Of a stretch of 64,000 bases of DNA, positions 10,086 to 21,568 are shown piece after piece (positions within the stretch are counted from its first letter, which is position 1; the number at the start of each line of letters is the position of its first letter). Location: the NCBI RefSeq assembly GCF_035083965.1, contig NC_089722.1:30942958-31006957 (forward strand), written 5' to 3'. The notes under the pieces were generated by a model. The model was not told the DNA's origin. It made no database searches and saw only the letters and a program-made list of their open reading frames with translations. The position numbers and the translations under genes are program-made. The stretch comes from Branchiostoma lanceolatum. Lineage: Eukaryota; Chordata; Leptocardii; Amphioxiformes; Branchiostomatidae.

Positions 10086-11883
10086 TTCTATTTCTATAAA
10101 ACCAAGGCCGAGGTTTTGCTTAAACTAGATACTTTACTGTAGCAAAATAGTTACTGAGAAGAGTTGATATGTCATCGTTCAAAGCTCTTCGAAAGGTGCG
10201 GGGAACGTTTGTGAATGAAGAAGGCGTTTCCCCAATCTACAATGTAAATTTGTTAACCAAACACATCCGTAAGGGCGTGCAAACATCACTACAATACTGT
10301 TTGGGCAAACAGCCAACCGGCGTTCCAAAAATACAAGCAGTTACATATTTAATTACGTCCGACCGTTCACACTAATGCGTCAATCAGTCGGTAAACATGA
10401 AATTTTCTGGAAGAAATTTGAAATATGAACCAAAAACGAAGGAAATGGATAGCTGAACAAAAGACCTCAAAATCAAATATGATATTTCCAGTGCTTGCGA
10501 GACTGGCAAATCATCACAAATTCAGTACATTGACCCAGATATAGATATGAATCTAATGCTCAGCAAAACTGCAGACCAATATTTTATAAAAAATGACATC
10601 ATTCTTTTGTCGGGAAAGGTCTATTGTACGTCATATCGTTCGATTGTCAGACAGGGAGGGGAGGTTCCGGCGGCGGTGACATCATCGCAAAAATTAAAAA
10701 TATTGATCTCGTTAGCCAACACACCAATCAGATCTGTAGAATTTGCATAACCTGTCTCATGGGCCTTTGGAAAATTTTGTTTTCATCGCCTCTGCTGTGT
10801 TTACATACGCATAGCGTTAACAATATCAATGCATATATAGTGCCATACACGAGCAGGTGCATTTGGTTGTGTCCACTGCAGATTAGGAATTTCTTTTTCG
10901 TGTCGGCTTCGAAACAGAACCGCGCCGGTTGTACCAACACAAAAAGCGGAATATTCAAACGATGACAGACAAAATTCACGACTAACTGTGTTCCGCACCA
11001 CGCTATACACCACAAACGGTGATCTATGAGACCTTTTACATGACACCACAGAGAACCTACATCGCAGTTCCCCAGCACTCGTACGATCGGAGTCACCCTA
11101 TGAGAGCACGGGGCACCTTATATGGAGTAATGAGACGGTGCTACATGCATATTCATCTAACGTGATCACGTCCACTCGAAACGACCGGTTTAATTTATGG
11201 CTTCCTACTCCCCAGTGACACTTTCACCTCAGCTTTTCCTCAAATCCCATGTGTGTCTTTTGAATGGGGTTTTGATATGGCGAAGTGCTTCCCCTAGTAC
11301 TAGTGGGAAATTGCGCCCGCACAGGGACAGGTGCATTTCCAGACTACAGTCATTGGTTTAGATATGTGTGTGTCATTTCGTAGGAACGTAAGAAACGTGA
11401 TATTGCATTATTTAGCTCGTCCACTGTCAGAATACCCCACTATGAAAAATGAAATCTGTCAGATTTTCTATCTATTATGGCTATGCAAAAATAGATAAAT
11501 ACGTTGTTGAATGTATATTTCATATGGCTTCATACACCTGTGTTAACTGGGCTGAGGCATGAAAAATATATAATACACGAAAAATGATAATTTGCACCGA
11601 GAAACAGCAAAAACGCAGATAATAATTGTTTGACCTATCAAAAAAATAAATGCACCCCCCTCCCACGACATCCTTCCTGAATCCTGACCCATTGCCCATC
11701 TACCCCCTGCGGCTCTGAATTTGATGTTTCTAACATAGCCAACGCCCAGGAAACGGTATAGGATACGTAACGGCTCCATATATTTGACCTCCTGAGAGGC
11801 CTGAATACGTGGCTACCCACCCGGGAAGTGAGTCTTACCCGCCACGTAGTGACGTCACTCGCGTATATGGGGTGATGCCAGCC

Positions 11884-12099
11884 GACCAATCAGCGCGCGG
11901 CGCTACCCGGTAAATAGATTCAAAACCTGGAGGTTGCCAGGCCCGGAATTGTAGGTGTTTCCTCCACATGTCATCCATTCAAACAACCAGAAAGTCGTCT
12001 TCGGACAAGTGTTGAAAACAGGGAGCACCAATTCTGACTGATTACTTCAAACTGTGAAGTCGTGTCTTTATCTCAAGTTTGTATCCAGCCAAGTTTAAG
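11884..12099 (+). promoter_or_regulatory. Possible promoter and untranslated first exon (alternative A) of the LRR-Ig gene
   Basis: A CCAAT box in 'gaccaatcagcgcgcgg' (about 11884-11900) precedes a TATA-like 'taaatag'. A stretch ends at 12099 in 'gtttaag' followed by the donor GTTAGT. The LRR-Ig start codon exon at 16160 has a strong acceptor just upstream of its ATG, so a 5' untranslated exon must exist upstream. This is one candidate, with no transcript evidence. Confidence 0.3.
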
Positions 12100-12516
12100 G
12101 TTAGTGTGGCATTATTTTAGGGAAATGTAATTATTTTAGTACAGTATACGAATGTGGGGTTCTGTTCCTTTTAGCATTCCATATGGAATTTGTACACAAG
12201 TCTTGTTTACATTTTTTATACACCAAGTGCCAAAATTTCCCACCACAAATAACAATATAACGTCTTATCATTCTACCAATTCTGTACTCTCTGCCACAAT
12301 TCATTTATTTTTGCGAGAAACAAATTCGTGGACTATTTCACAACATTCCTATAAATTTTCCAATTTGTCTTTAGTTCCTTTTTTTCTATTCCGAAATGTA
12401 GGAAAAATCTGACCATGTCCCTTTTCGAGACAGTAATATATTCAGTCTAAAGACGCTTGTTATTATTAATGAGGAAAGCCCAGCGGGTATGATTTGGTAT
12501 GTCGGATGATGCCGGG

Positions 12517-12709
12517 ACAACCAATGAGTGCCCAGTGTTGGCTTCTAAGCCAGGCGGTAGGGAGGCGTGTCGACCAGTTGTCAATACAAAATCGGACGAG
12601 AGATCGTGAATTTCAGTTCTCCTGTTCTAGCAGAAGCAAATCTTTGTAGAAATATCGTCTGAAAAGGGATTTCCCCGACTGAACAATTTTCCAGCGGTAG
12701 ATATTTAAG
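12517..12709 (+). promoter_or_regulatory. Possible promoter and untranslated first exon (alternative B) of the LRR-Ig gene
   Basis: A second CCAAT box ('acaaccaatgag', about 12517) precedes a stretch ending at 12709 in 'gatatttaag' with the donor GTAGGT. It mirrors alternative A in layout and in its TTTAAG/GT junction, suggesting two alternative first exons. This is inferred from sequence form only. Confidence 0.3.
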
Positions 12710-15700
12710 GTAGGTTTGGTTTTTTGTGTGTATACTAGTACTACAAGCCGGTCGTGTACTACACGTGGGCCCGTACAATAGTGAGGCTTGGCAGCGGCTG
12801 TTGTGGTTTCGCGATCAACGCCCAACCCGTACAGAAAATGCTCGTTATTTGACCCAAGCGATCCGATTTTATTGCGACAAGAGGATGCTTTAATGTTGAT
12901 ATGAGTCGATGTTTATATTTACTGCGTATTCCTGTTTTTGTACGGTTACATTTTCTAGTAAAAGCCTAAAACATGGCATCATGTTCTGGGTCGACATAAA
13001 TGCAAATCGCCAACCGGCGTTCACATTTGAATTTTTCCTGAAATCATTTCAAGTCAAACCACTCCCAAAAAGCAGAAGAAATCAGGATCGGAACAATACA
13101 GACCGTAGAAAAATATTTTTTCGATGATATGTACCCGTATTTTCCTCAAATTCGACACCGGAACCTCGCAAATACCGGAAAGGTGTGGAATCGGGGACAC
13201 CCGACAACGCCTTATTAGTGATTCACTCTGTGTACATGGGAAGTCTGCTAGAGTGGCGTGATCGAACCGTGCTTGCACATGCATGAATAATCACATTGTA
13301 AATGGCAGCCGTTCAGTTTATACGTTACCATAAGCGTTTTTTTCTTCTTTCGGGAAAACTGACAGATTTTTCTTGCTTATCTATCTCGATCCTATACAAT
13401 CATCCCCGCCCTTTAAATTCCTCAAATTCTGGTTGTTTACTATGATCGCTTGGCTTGACGCGCTTCTGTCATTGGTGTTTGGACGATGTTTGTCTCCATG
13501 TGAGCCGAACCTTTCACACGAGGGCTCGTTGAGTCAGTAGACAGAAAAAAGACCACGGGGTCTTGTTACAACGGCTGAATCGTGCCATGTTGTTCGCTAT
13601 TGTGTTGACTACTAAAGGCTCTAACGAACTCGTAGATCAATTTTGTATAATTTTTCTTTCTTTGCCACCCAAATCAAAATGGTAAGCCTGTTTGATAATA
13701 ATGGCACAGAGAACAAATTTCTTAAATTGCGAACATTTAAAAACAGATTCCTGTGGTTTTAAAGAAGAATTTCCGAAGGAAAGACTGTTAGTGTTTGTGT
13801 GACCTCGGTTTCCTGACTTGTTGCGTTTGGACACAGATCGTATGTCTTCCTCAGACATTGGAATTCCAGAAATTCCCCCAGCGCACTTGCTGTGCAACCT
13901 AGGCCCTGCGGGAAACGTGTCAACGTTTTTACCTGAACGTTGTAAAGTACGTTACACGTTTGGCGCGTATTTCACTTTCCCTTGGAGCCCTTCCCGCCTT
14001 GTTCAAACATTTCCACACCTTTTCAAAAGCCTTGTGACGATAAGGCCTTGTTTGTTGATACCGTTTGTAGAGTTACAAATGCTCGCAGTGGCATGGTGTG
14101 AACTTTTCACCCCACGGTACCTCGCCCCCTGTCAAATACATTCATCACGCCACATACCTGTATGTTCACTATCCAAACCAAACCAAGGAAAACGCCTTTT
14201 CCTTTTGGCGGAAAAAATGTTCTAGAAAAAAAAGACGTTTGCAAAGGGAGAGTGCAAACATGAATTATCAGTTGGTAGTTTGATAACATTAAGGGGTGTG
14301 TCAGCGAACCATTACTTGTTCAACCGATAGGAAGTATGTCATGCCCCGGCTCGCGTCCGTCTCCCTTAGCGACCTATCAGCGCCCCGGAAAAATCGAACC
14401 ACTTTCTCATTTGAAGGCAGCGCAACGCACCGAATGTTATTCATTTATCTGCTCGTTCTGCGTAATATTTGTGGGTAGATTAAAATTTACTGGATGTACA
14501 TATTGGATTGCAGATGAGTGATCATGAAAATTAAGGTGAAAGATTGTTTAAGCAGGTTTTCCCGACATACTGTGGTTCTTTGCGTTTTGCAGCCGTCTTA
14601 AGCTTCATTTTTCAGTTCACTGCCTCCAAAGCACATCAAGCCGCACTCAGTGAACGCACATGAATTACTAACCCAAATTAATATGAATATGAAAACATAA
14701 AATGATCCAGGGGAATGACTTGAAAAGGATGGCCCTGGAAAGAAGTGCACTCCTTGATCTATTTTTATTATCAAAATTTTACCAACCTGATTTTATTCCA
14801 ACGAAAGATCAAAAAAGCGCTTTGGATGTGTTTTAAGGACTTGGTCCGCAATCCTTCCAGAATCCCTGCTTAGACAGCTTAGCGCATTGTTTTCTGAAAA
14901 AAATAATTTTAGATCTAATGATATCATGAAAAATAAACAAGAGAGGCCCCCTGCTAGCGTTGTTATTCTAAGTAGTCATCGCATGGGTCACTGTCCGCAT
15001 ATCGCATTTCACAAACTCAAGAGGCTCTTGTTTGAAAGTCCATCCGTATGAAAATATCAGAAGTACTATATTATATAGTATAGATAGGAAGTTATGGCAA
15101 ATATCACATAACCTGATCAGAGAAGCTAGCAGTCAGAAATTAAAAGCTTGTATGGCGATCTTCCAGCTCAATATCTGCTTGGAGATAAGCCTGATGAAGC
15201 GTTCCGCTGAATTCTTCACATTTTGTTTGGGTATCTCCTTGAAGAAAGAACCACAAGCTTGTTTGATCTTGGAGAGGTTGAGATATGCCTTGGAGAAAAC
15301 ACAATCGAAGGCCACTTGTATATTACGTCGCCGATAAGTACATGGCGCGACTACTTAGATATTTCTCGATATGACGCCACATTCCAATCTGACGCTATCA
15401 CGCGTTTTATCTCCACAGAAGGAAATATTTAGTTAGATTCTGACGTTATTCGAAACAGCTGTCAAAGTCACTTGAAAAATTCCAAACGAAGAAGACGCCA
15501 CCGCCAGTGCTGCATTGTTTATTGTATCATCGCCTGTATGGTAATCGTCATCTCAAGGGCATCGGTGTCAACAGCTGCCGTTCGTCACCGAAAATTAAAA
15601 CCTTAAATGGCTTTTGAAATTTGAATATTCCACCCTGGTGCTCACCCTATATCACAAATGGCCAATGCAGGAAATTTTCAGAAGATTGCGGAGTGGCTGT

Positions 15701-16159
15701 GGGAAAGCGTCGCGCTCATATTTCTAAAAGGCTTCGCTACGGTGTGACTTTCGGCAAATCCACTCTGATTTGATAAGATCTAAGAAGTGGCCGGTTGTTT
15801 TTCAATCAAACTTTTACCCCCCTTATCTTGCCCAGGGCCACTCACCACCGACTGAAAGCGATTACATGGGCGGCCCTTGTTCTGATTATAAATCCACGTT
15901 GTGAGGCCAACTGTCAGTGTCAGAAAAGCGAGGGCAATCACAGAATATTAAAAAAATCTTCCGCTGCTGTACATAATTCTTGATCTTGTACCATTTCACC
16001 ATTTTTACACACTATAATGTCAAAATAACATCTCCACAGCTTTCGAAACGGATCTGTTTTATTAATATTCCTTTCATTCTTGGACTGTCCATACGAAAAT
16101 GTCCATATGTATGCCACACGGTTGCCACATATTTATGTCTCTTTCTCTCTTCTTTCCAG
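12710..16159. other. Presumed 5' intron of the LRR-Ig gene; no coding seen
   Basis: No coding exon could be supported. If either candidate first exon is right, this is its intron. It ends in a strong pyrimidine tract and AG at 16140-16159. Near 15170 there is 'atctgcttggaga', a short end motif of the foldback family seen at 1059 and 50633. Confidence 0.4.
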
Positions 16160-16172
16160 AATTCGTTGCAGA

Positions 16173-18374
16173 ATGACTTCTCGACTAGTTGCAGCCGTCC
16201 TGACGGCCTGTGTGGCCGCCGTGGTGTGGTGCCCCCGGTCCGTCTCAGCCGTGCACGCGTGCACGTCCGAGGGAGACTCGGCCAAGTGCGAATGTCCCCA
16301 CCAGTTCGGCACCATCGACTGCAGCGACAAGAGTCTGACCGAGGTCCCCGACCAAGTCCCCTCCACCGCCGGCTACCTGGACCTCAGCTTCAACGCCATC
16401 TCGACCCTCCGTCGGGACCAGTTCGCTCGCGGTAACTTCACCCGTATGTGGGGGCTCCAGCTGGGCAACAACCAGATCGACTCGGTGGAGGCCGGCGCCT
16501 TCAACAACATCGGCGACCTGAACCACCTGCGCCTGGACAACAACCAGCTGACGGTGGTCACAGCCGGCATGTTCCAGGGCCTGGGTACCGTCACGCACCT
16601 GTCCATGGACTACAACCAGATCCACACCATCGAGGAAGGCGCGTTCGCCGTCTTCGAGAAGCTGTACGTTCTCAGTATCCAGGGCAACCAGTTGGCGACG
16701 TTGACGGCTACGATGTTCCAGGGGGCCCGCCTACCGGAGTACGGCTCCCAGTTCAACTTCCGTTACAACCGCATCGACACCATCCAGAGCGGCGCAATGG
16801 CCCCCCTGCGGAACCTGGAGGAACTGCACCTGACGGGAAACAAGCTGCAGACCGTGGAGGAAGGCTCGCTGGACGGCTTGAACAACCTGGAGTCGCTGTA
16901 CATCAGTGAGAACCCCCTCCAGACCATCAAGCCGAACAGCCTGAAGGACTTGAAGAACGTGCGTAGCCTCAGCATCCAGTCCACCAACATGACAAAGATC
17001 GAGGCCGACGCGTTCGCAGGCATGGACAACCTGGAGTCCCTCGATCTCCAACACAACAAGATCGACGACATCGCCCCCAACACTCTCCAGGCCGTCCCGA
17101 CCCTCAAGGTCCTCACCCTGCGTTACAACAACCTCACGATCGTCAAGAGCGGGATCTTCGAGAACGCCCCTCACCTGGAGCAGCTGGACCTGTCCCACAA
17201 CCCCATCAGCCAGGTGGAACGTCACAGCTTCCGGGCGCTCCCTACCATCTCCACCCTGCACCTGGACCACACCCAGCTGTCCGCCATCGACCCGGAGGCC
17301 TTCGTTGGAGGAGACTTCGGCAGCGTCTACATCGACCTGTCCTACAACAAGATGGCCACCATGCCTGTTCCCGTGTGCCGCCAGCTCTTGAACCTCGGCC
17401 AGGTAAGTTTGAAAGACTTCTTGTTTTTCTTCTCTTTTGTAGCACCTTCGTTATTTTGCTAAAGCTTTAACGCTTTAAAAAAGAGCAACGACTGCTGGAC
17501 AATGTTGATTCCAAACTCAATGATATCGTACATAAATTATTGTCTTGTCCTTGAAACGCTGAAATGTATGCTGACAGGCGTGTTCACTTGTGTTTCCCCA
17601 TAGGTTGATCTGCACGGCAACCCCTTCAGTTGCGACTGCCGGATGAAGGATCTGCTGAGCGGCTGCGGCAGGCTGGTCTCCGGTCTGAACGCACAGATCT
17701 CGTGCCACGGACCCCAGCCCCTCGCCGGCCGGCCCCTGAAGGACGTCACCGCCGACCTTCTCGTCTGCAGCCCTCCCAGCATCACCGACGCCCACAACAT
17801 GGCTAAGACCACCGTCGGAAACGTCTTCGCCCTGCCCTGCGGCTCAAGCGGGTCTCCTCAGCCGATCGTCGAGTGGACCCTCCCGTCCAGCATGAAGCTG
17901 AGACAAGGCGAGCAGAGCGAGCGTTTCTCCGTGGGCACCGACGGCACCCTGACCATCGACACGGTCGTGGCAGCCGACAGCGGCTCCTACAAGTGTACCG
18001 CCATGAACACTGAAGGGTCCGAGCTCGCTATCTCTCGTCTGGAAGTCGCCATGTCTGATGACACCAACTCTGCACCAGAGGGCAACTCCACAGCGATCCA
18101 CCTCCCCGAGGAGCCGTCCAACCCCGTCCAGCTCGCCCTGGTCGTCACCCTGTGCGTGATCCTCGGCGTCCTGCTGGTTCTGCAGACCGTGTACGTCTGG
18201 TTGTGGCGGGAGCGCAGGCGGTGCCGCAGCCAGAAGGCGCGCACCAACGACGTCGACCGCCGGGGCCTCATCCCTCTAGCCGACGCTAACCAACTCGAGG
18301 ACGGTAGGCTAGTATACACGGACACAAACGGCGACATAGCGTACACGCCCAGAGGAAAGGACTCGGCTGCGTGA
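16173..18374 (+). CDS. LRR and Ig-domain single-pass membrane protein (666 aa)
   Basis: Two coding exons: 16173-17402 (donor CAG/GTAAGT) and 17604-18374, joined in phase 0 as LGQ-VDL. The start ATG lies 14 bases after a strong acceptor at 16159 and gives a clean signal peptide (MTSRLVAAVLTACVAAVVW...). An upstream in-frame ATG at 16080 would lie in intron. Order: signal peptide (1 to about 28); cysteine-rich LRR N-cap (CECPHQFGTIDCS); about 14 leucine-rich repeats of 24 residues (e.g. NLESLDLQHNKIDDI); C-cap (NPFSCDCRMKDLL); one I-set Ig domain (FALPCGSSGSPQPIVEWTL...DSGSYKCTA); transmembrane helix (ALVVTLCVILGVLLVL); then a basic and hydrophilic tail of about 55 residues with two tyrosines. 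The build is that of neuronal-type LRR-Ig adhesion receptors (LINGO/AMIGO/LRRN class). The repeat number and short tail do not pin an orthologue. Coding GC is far above the flanks, which makes long opposite-strand shadow frames. Confidence 0.92.
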
Positions 18375-19990
18375 TGCGTCACTGTAGCTAGGTCTTAGAA
18401 TAGATAGTGCTTTTTCTGTAAATTAAAAAAAAGGGAAAAAATTGTTATTTAATTCGTATTCTTACCTGTGGAATTTGTTGTATCAAAATGCAAATGCAAT
18501 GACTTTTGTTGTTTTGTGATATCACTATCTGCAAGAACTGTTAGAGGGAGCTGTCTATAGAGTCGTGGAGCTTTGGAAGTGATATTTTAAAAATCCTTGT
18601 CACTACTTTGTATATATAAAGATGATTTAAATATGGCAGCTTGCACTTGTGCTGCTTCTCAACATGACTAATATTAGTCTTTTGGGCCACAAAGAAAAAT
18701 GTCATTTTTTTTTTACACCCAGAGAATTCTTTGTAATCGTCTGACTTAAAAAAAAAAGCATCTCAATTTTGTACATATTTTCTGTAAATTATGTGAAATA
18801 GTTTAGGTAGTTAAGCAATCTTCGTAAGTTGTCTTAAGTAACTTTCCTTCCCCTTTGAAAGATCTGACATATGTTGCCTGGTCTTATTTCTCAAACATCA
18901 AAGTGACAGAACACATAGGCATAGATCCAAAAACTTGCATCATATGGAACATTCCTTGGCATTTTACTGTGTAATCAGTATGCAGTTTTTGGCATAGATG
19001 TAACGAGAAAGCCTCGCCATGGCCAGCTTCCTTCAATGTATGCACTTTTATATTGGCAGCTTGATAGCACAACTGTGCATGGAGAGAACAAAGAAAAGGA
19101 AGTAACGATTGGTTTATGATATGGAAGATTAAGAAATGAGAAAGCAGTGAAAACAATTGTCTACTAAAACATCAGTGAAAGATGTCAGTGCAGTAATTCA
19201 GAATCCGATGGGCAATATGACAAGGAATTCCATGTGAGAGATGACATTGTACATTGAAGATGCTTTGGGCCTCACCTGTAACTGGAAGTACAAGTTGTGC
19301 TGTTTTAACTGGCTTATTTGAATTAGGATGCACTTTTGTTACATTTTGCAGTATGGTGGAAATCTTTGCCATTCGTCACTTTATTTTCTGAGCTGAGTTT
19401 TACTTCTGTGAGCTGAGTTTTCCGTTTGTTGCAACTTTTTCTAGGCCGGAGTGGAGCTGTATATTGTGGAAGGGAAACTTTGCTCTTGTGGTCAGCACTT
19501 TATTTTGCAATGCAATACTTCTATTTTTCTGGAATGTGTGTTTTTATGCTTGTACCTCAATCATTCTGTGTTTGTCAATACAGACCACCACACAATTTCA
19601 GAACAGAAAATATTTCAGATTGTTTTCTGTATTGTCGATGTTTCAGCTTTGATATTGAGTTCGCCATATGTTCAGCTTTGAAACCATTTGTATGATATAT
19701 CATGACACAAACTTGTAAATAGACGATAGGTGGCATAAGAAAGAGTTCGCAATGTTTTTCGTGCACTGCTTTGTTCCAGTGCAATATAAAATCAACCACT
19801 TGTGTTGCTCGAAATATGCTACTTTGTGAATATGTTTGTTGTTTGTATAATTTATTATTTATAATGGAATTTACTAAATATGAATGAAAAAATGAAGCTT
19901 CTTGTTGTCCACTGTAAAGTGTGTAAGAAAACAGCAGCTTTTGCTATATAAGCATTTTTGTACAAAAATAAACCATCGAAATTGATACAT
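18375..19990 (+). other. 3' untranslated region of the LRR-Ig gene
   Basis: AT-rich sequence without further exons follows the stop, up to an AATAAA at 19967-19972. I infer a 3'UTR of about 1.6 kb. Short minus-strand open frames here have no domain character. Confidence 0.5.
19967..19972 (+). terminator. Likely poly(A) signal of the LRR-Ig gene
   Basis: Canonical AATAAA in 'acaaaaataaacc', the first convincing signal after the stop at 18374. Confidence 0.5.
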
Positions 19991-20340
19991 GTGTTTGTGT
20001 TTTCATGACTGCCAAATACAGAGAACAAGATTTTAAGAAATGTGTGCATATGATGTGGAGGAGTAATGCTTGTCTGAGACTGAATGTAGAGATGGGATGA
20101 TTTTGAATGATTCAATAATGGAAAGAAATACTGGCACAAATAGTGATTGGAGAGAAGGCGCCATGTCTACAAGAATTTGTTCCTAGCAAACCAAGGAAAA
20201 TCCCTACTCTTACTGGCAAGTGTGGTGGGATGTCCAGTTCCCTTCAAGTATATTACGACAACTAGAGGGCCTTTTAGACCATAGGCATAGGGGCAGTGGC
20301 TTACTGTCCACCAACTTTTGGCTTGGCAACATAATAAAAA

Positions 20341-20421
20341 AACCAGGACAAAATAGAAAGCCAGACAAAAACGCCTAAGACATCAAAAACAAGCCAGAGA
20401 CAAACCTCTGCTTGGAGAGTA
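20341..20421 (-). mobile_element. Right-arm fragment of the TACTCTCC foldback family
   Basis: Runs from 'aaccaggacaaaatagaaag' to 'cctctgcttggagagta', matching the right arm of the complete copy at 50633-50816. The left arm is missing or too decayed to see. Confidence 0.65.
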
Positions 20422-20430
20422 CTTAACTTG

Positions 20431-20492
20431 TACTGGCGCAAGGAGTTCACCATGCATTCAGGAGGTCAGGGGTTCAAACCCTGGTAGCGTGA
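20431..20492 (+). mobile_element. tRNA-like SINE fragment
   Basis: Contains 'aggggttcaaaccctggt', a B-box-like core in a small stem, preceded by 'tactggcgcaaggagttcac'. It lacks the paired acceptor and anticodon arms of a real tRNA, so I call it a SINE or pseudo-tRNA fragment. It differs from the SINE family at 24066. Confidence 0.35.
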
Positions 20493-21568
20493 AGGACGCC
20501 GTCTTTACAACGTCAATGGTGCATACTGCTTTCTCTACTTAGCACTTGGCACTTAAATTGTGAGAAAAAGAATGGGAGTTGAACATCGTAGTGGCGTTGT
20601 GTGGCCCAAGGGCTATAGAAACGGGGACCGCACTGATATGGGAAGGATTCTAACTCTTCAAAAGAATGCCCTTCCAGGAAATAAGACACCGATACAACTT
20701 CATTCTCTGCTGTTGCATTTTTTACTTCTGGCACAATGATTGTTAACATGCTGAACTGTTCCCAGCATCTAAATCATATGTTAAAATGATATGGCATAAA
20801 ATAGATATAAAGTCTTTATGAACTGTACAGGGTCGCCCAAACATTCTGAAACCCGATACCTCAGCACCATGAATACTTTACAGCGTGATCCAAAAGTTTG
20901 GGAGACCTCGTATTTTACATACCACATTTTTCAAAGCCAATCCTATTTACCTATGTCAAAGGGATTTATCTACACAAGGCGTACACAAAACAGATATGGA
21001 ATTCTCTTGTGCCCTGCAAGAAGAAGCCAAATTTGTAACACACTTCACTCCTTACAAATTCTGATCTGATACAGTTCCATTTTTAGAATATTGCGTATTC
21101 AGTTCCATTTGTTTCAACCTTTCTATACATCTAAACGAGACTATAAAATCGCATAATTTGCATAGCAGTTAACATGCTTTTTCAAAACAATAATTTTCAT
21201 TTCAACAATGATCAATTGGGTTATAATTTCCACTAAAACATATGTTTTGCTTTAAAATTTAGGTTTCTATTGCTACTGCATTAGAGCATGGCCATAGGTG
21301 TACTTTCAGAATTCATACTTTTACCAAAGCGGCATACATATTTTTCATAAACATATCTTGACCACAACAATGGAGATACAAAAGAAAAATGGCTATAAAA
21401 ACAATGTGTATGATGATGACAATAACAATGAAAACAAAAAGGACGATGAAAATGATCTTTAAGTCAATGGGTCCTCAAATACGAAACCATGCAGCATTTT
21501 TAGTCTATTTTCTTGATATGTCAATCAGAAGGTCACATGACAGCACTAGACCAATCAGGGATGAGCTG
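20493..21568. other. Intergenic; probable 3' flank of CCDC74
   Basis: No exon seen. The 3'UTR and poly(A) site of the minus-strand CCDC74 gene should lie here; I could not pick a specific signal with confidence. Confidence 0.4.

Larger units (their letters stand above)
7387..11880. other. Intergenic, no gene recognised
   Basis: No coding exon could be supported on either strand. The area holds dispersed repeats: a block at about 7970-8200 related to 37690-37920, and a block at about 9990-10080 related to 39100-39460. The TRIM promoter should lie just past 7386, but no TATA box is evident there. Confidence 0.45.

Noticed and set aside
16245-17270. Long minus-strand frames under the LRR-Ig exon (up to 179 codons)
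   Set aside because: Shadows caused by the very high third-position GC of the receptor gene; no domain character.
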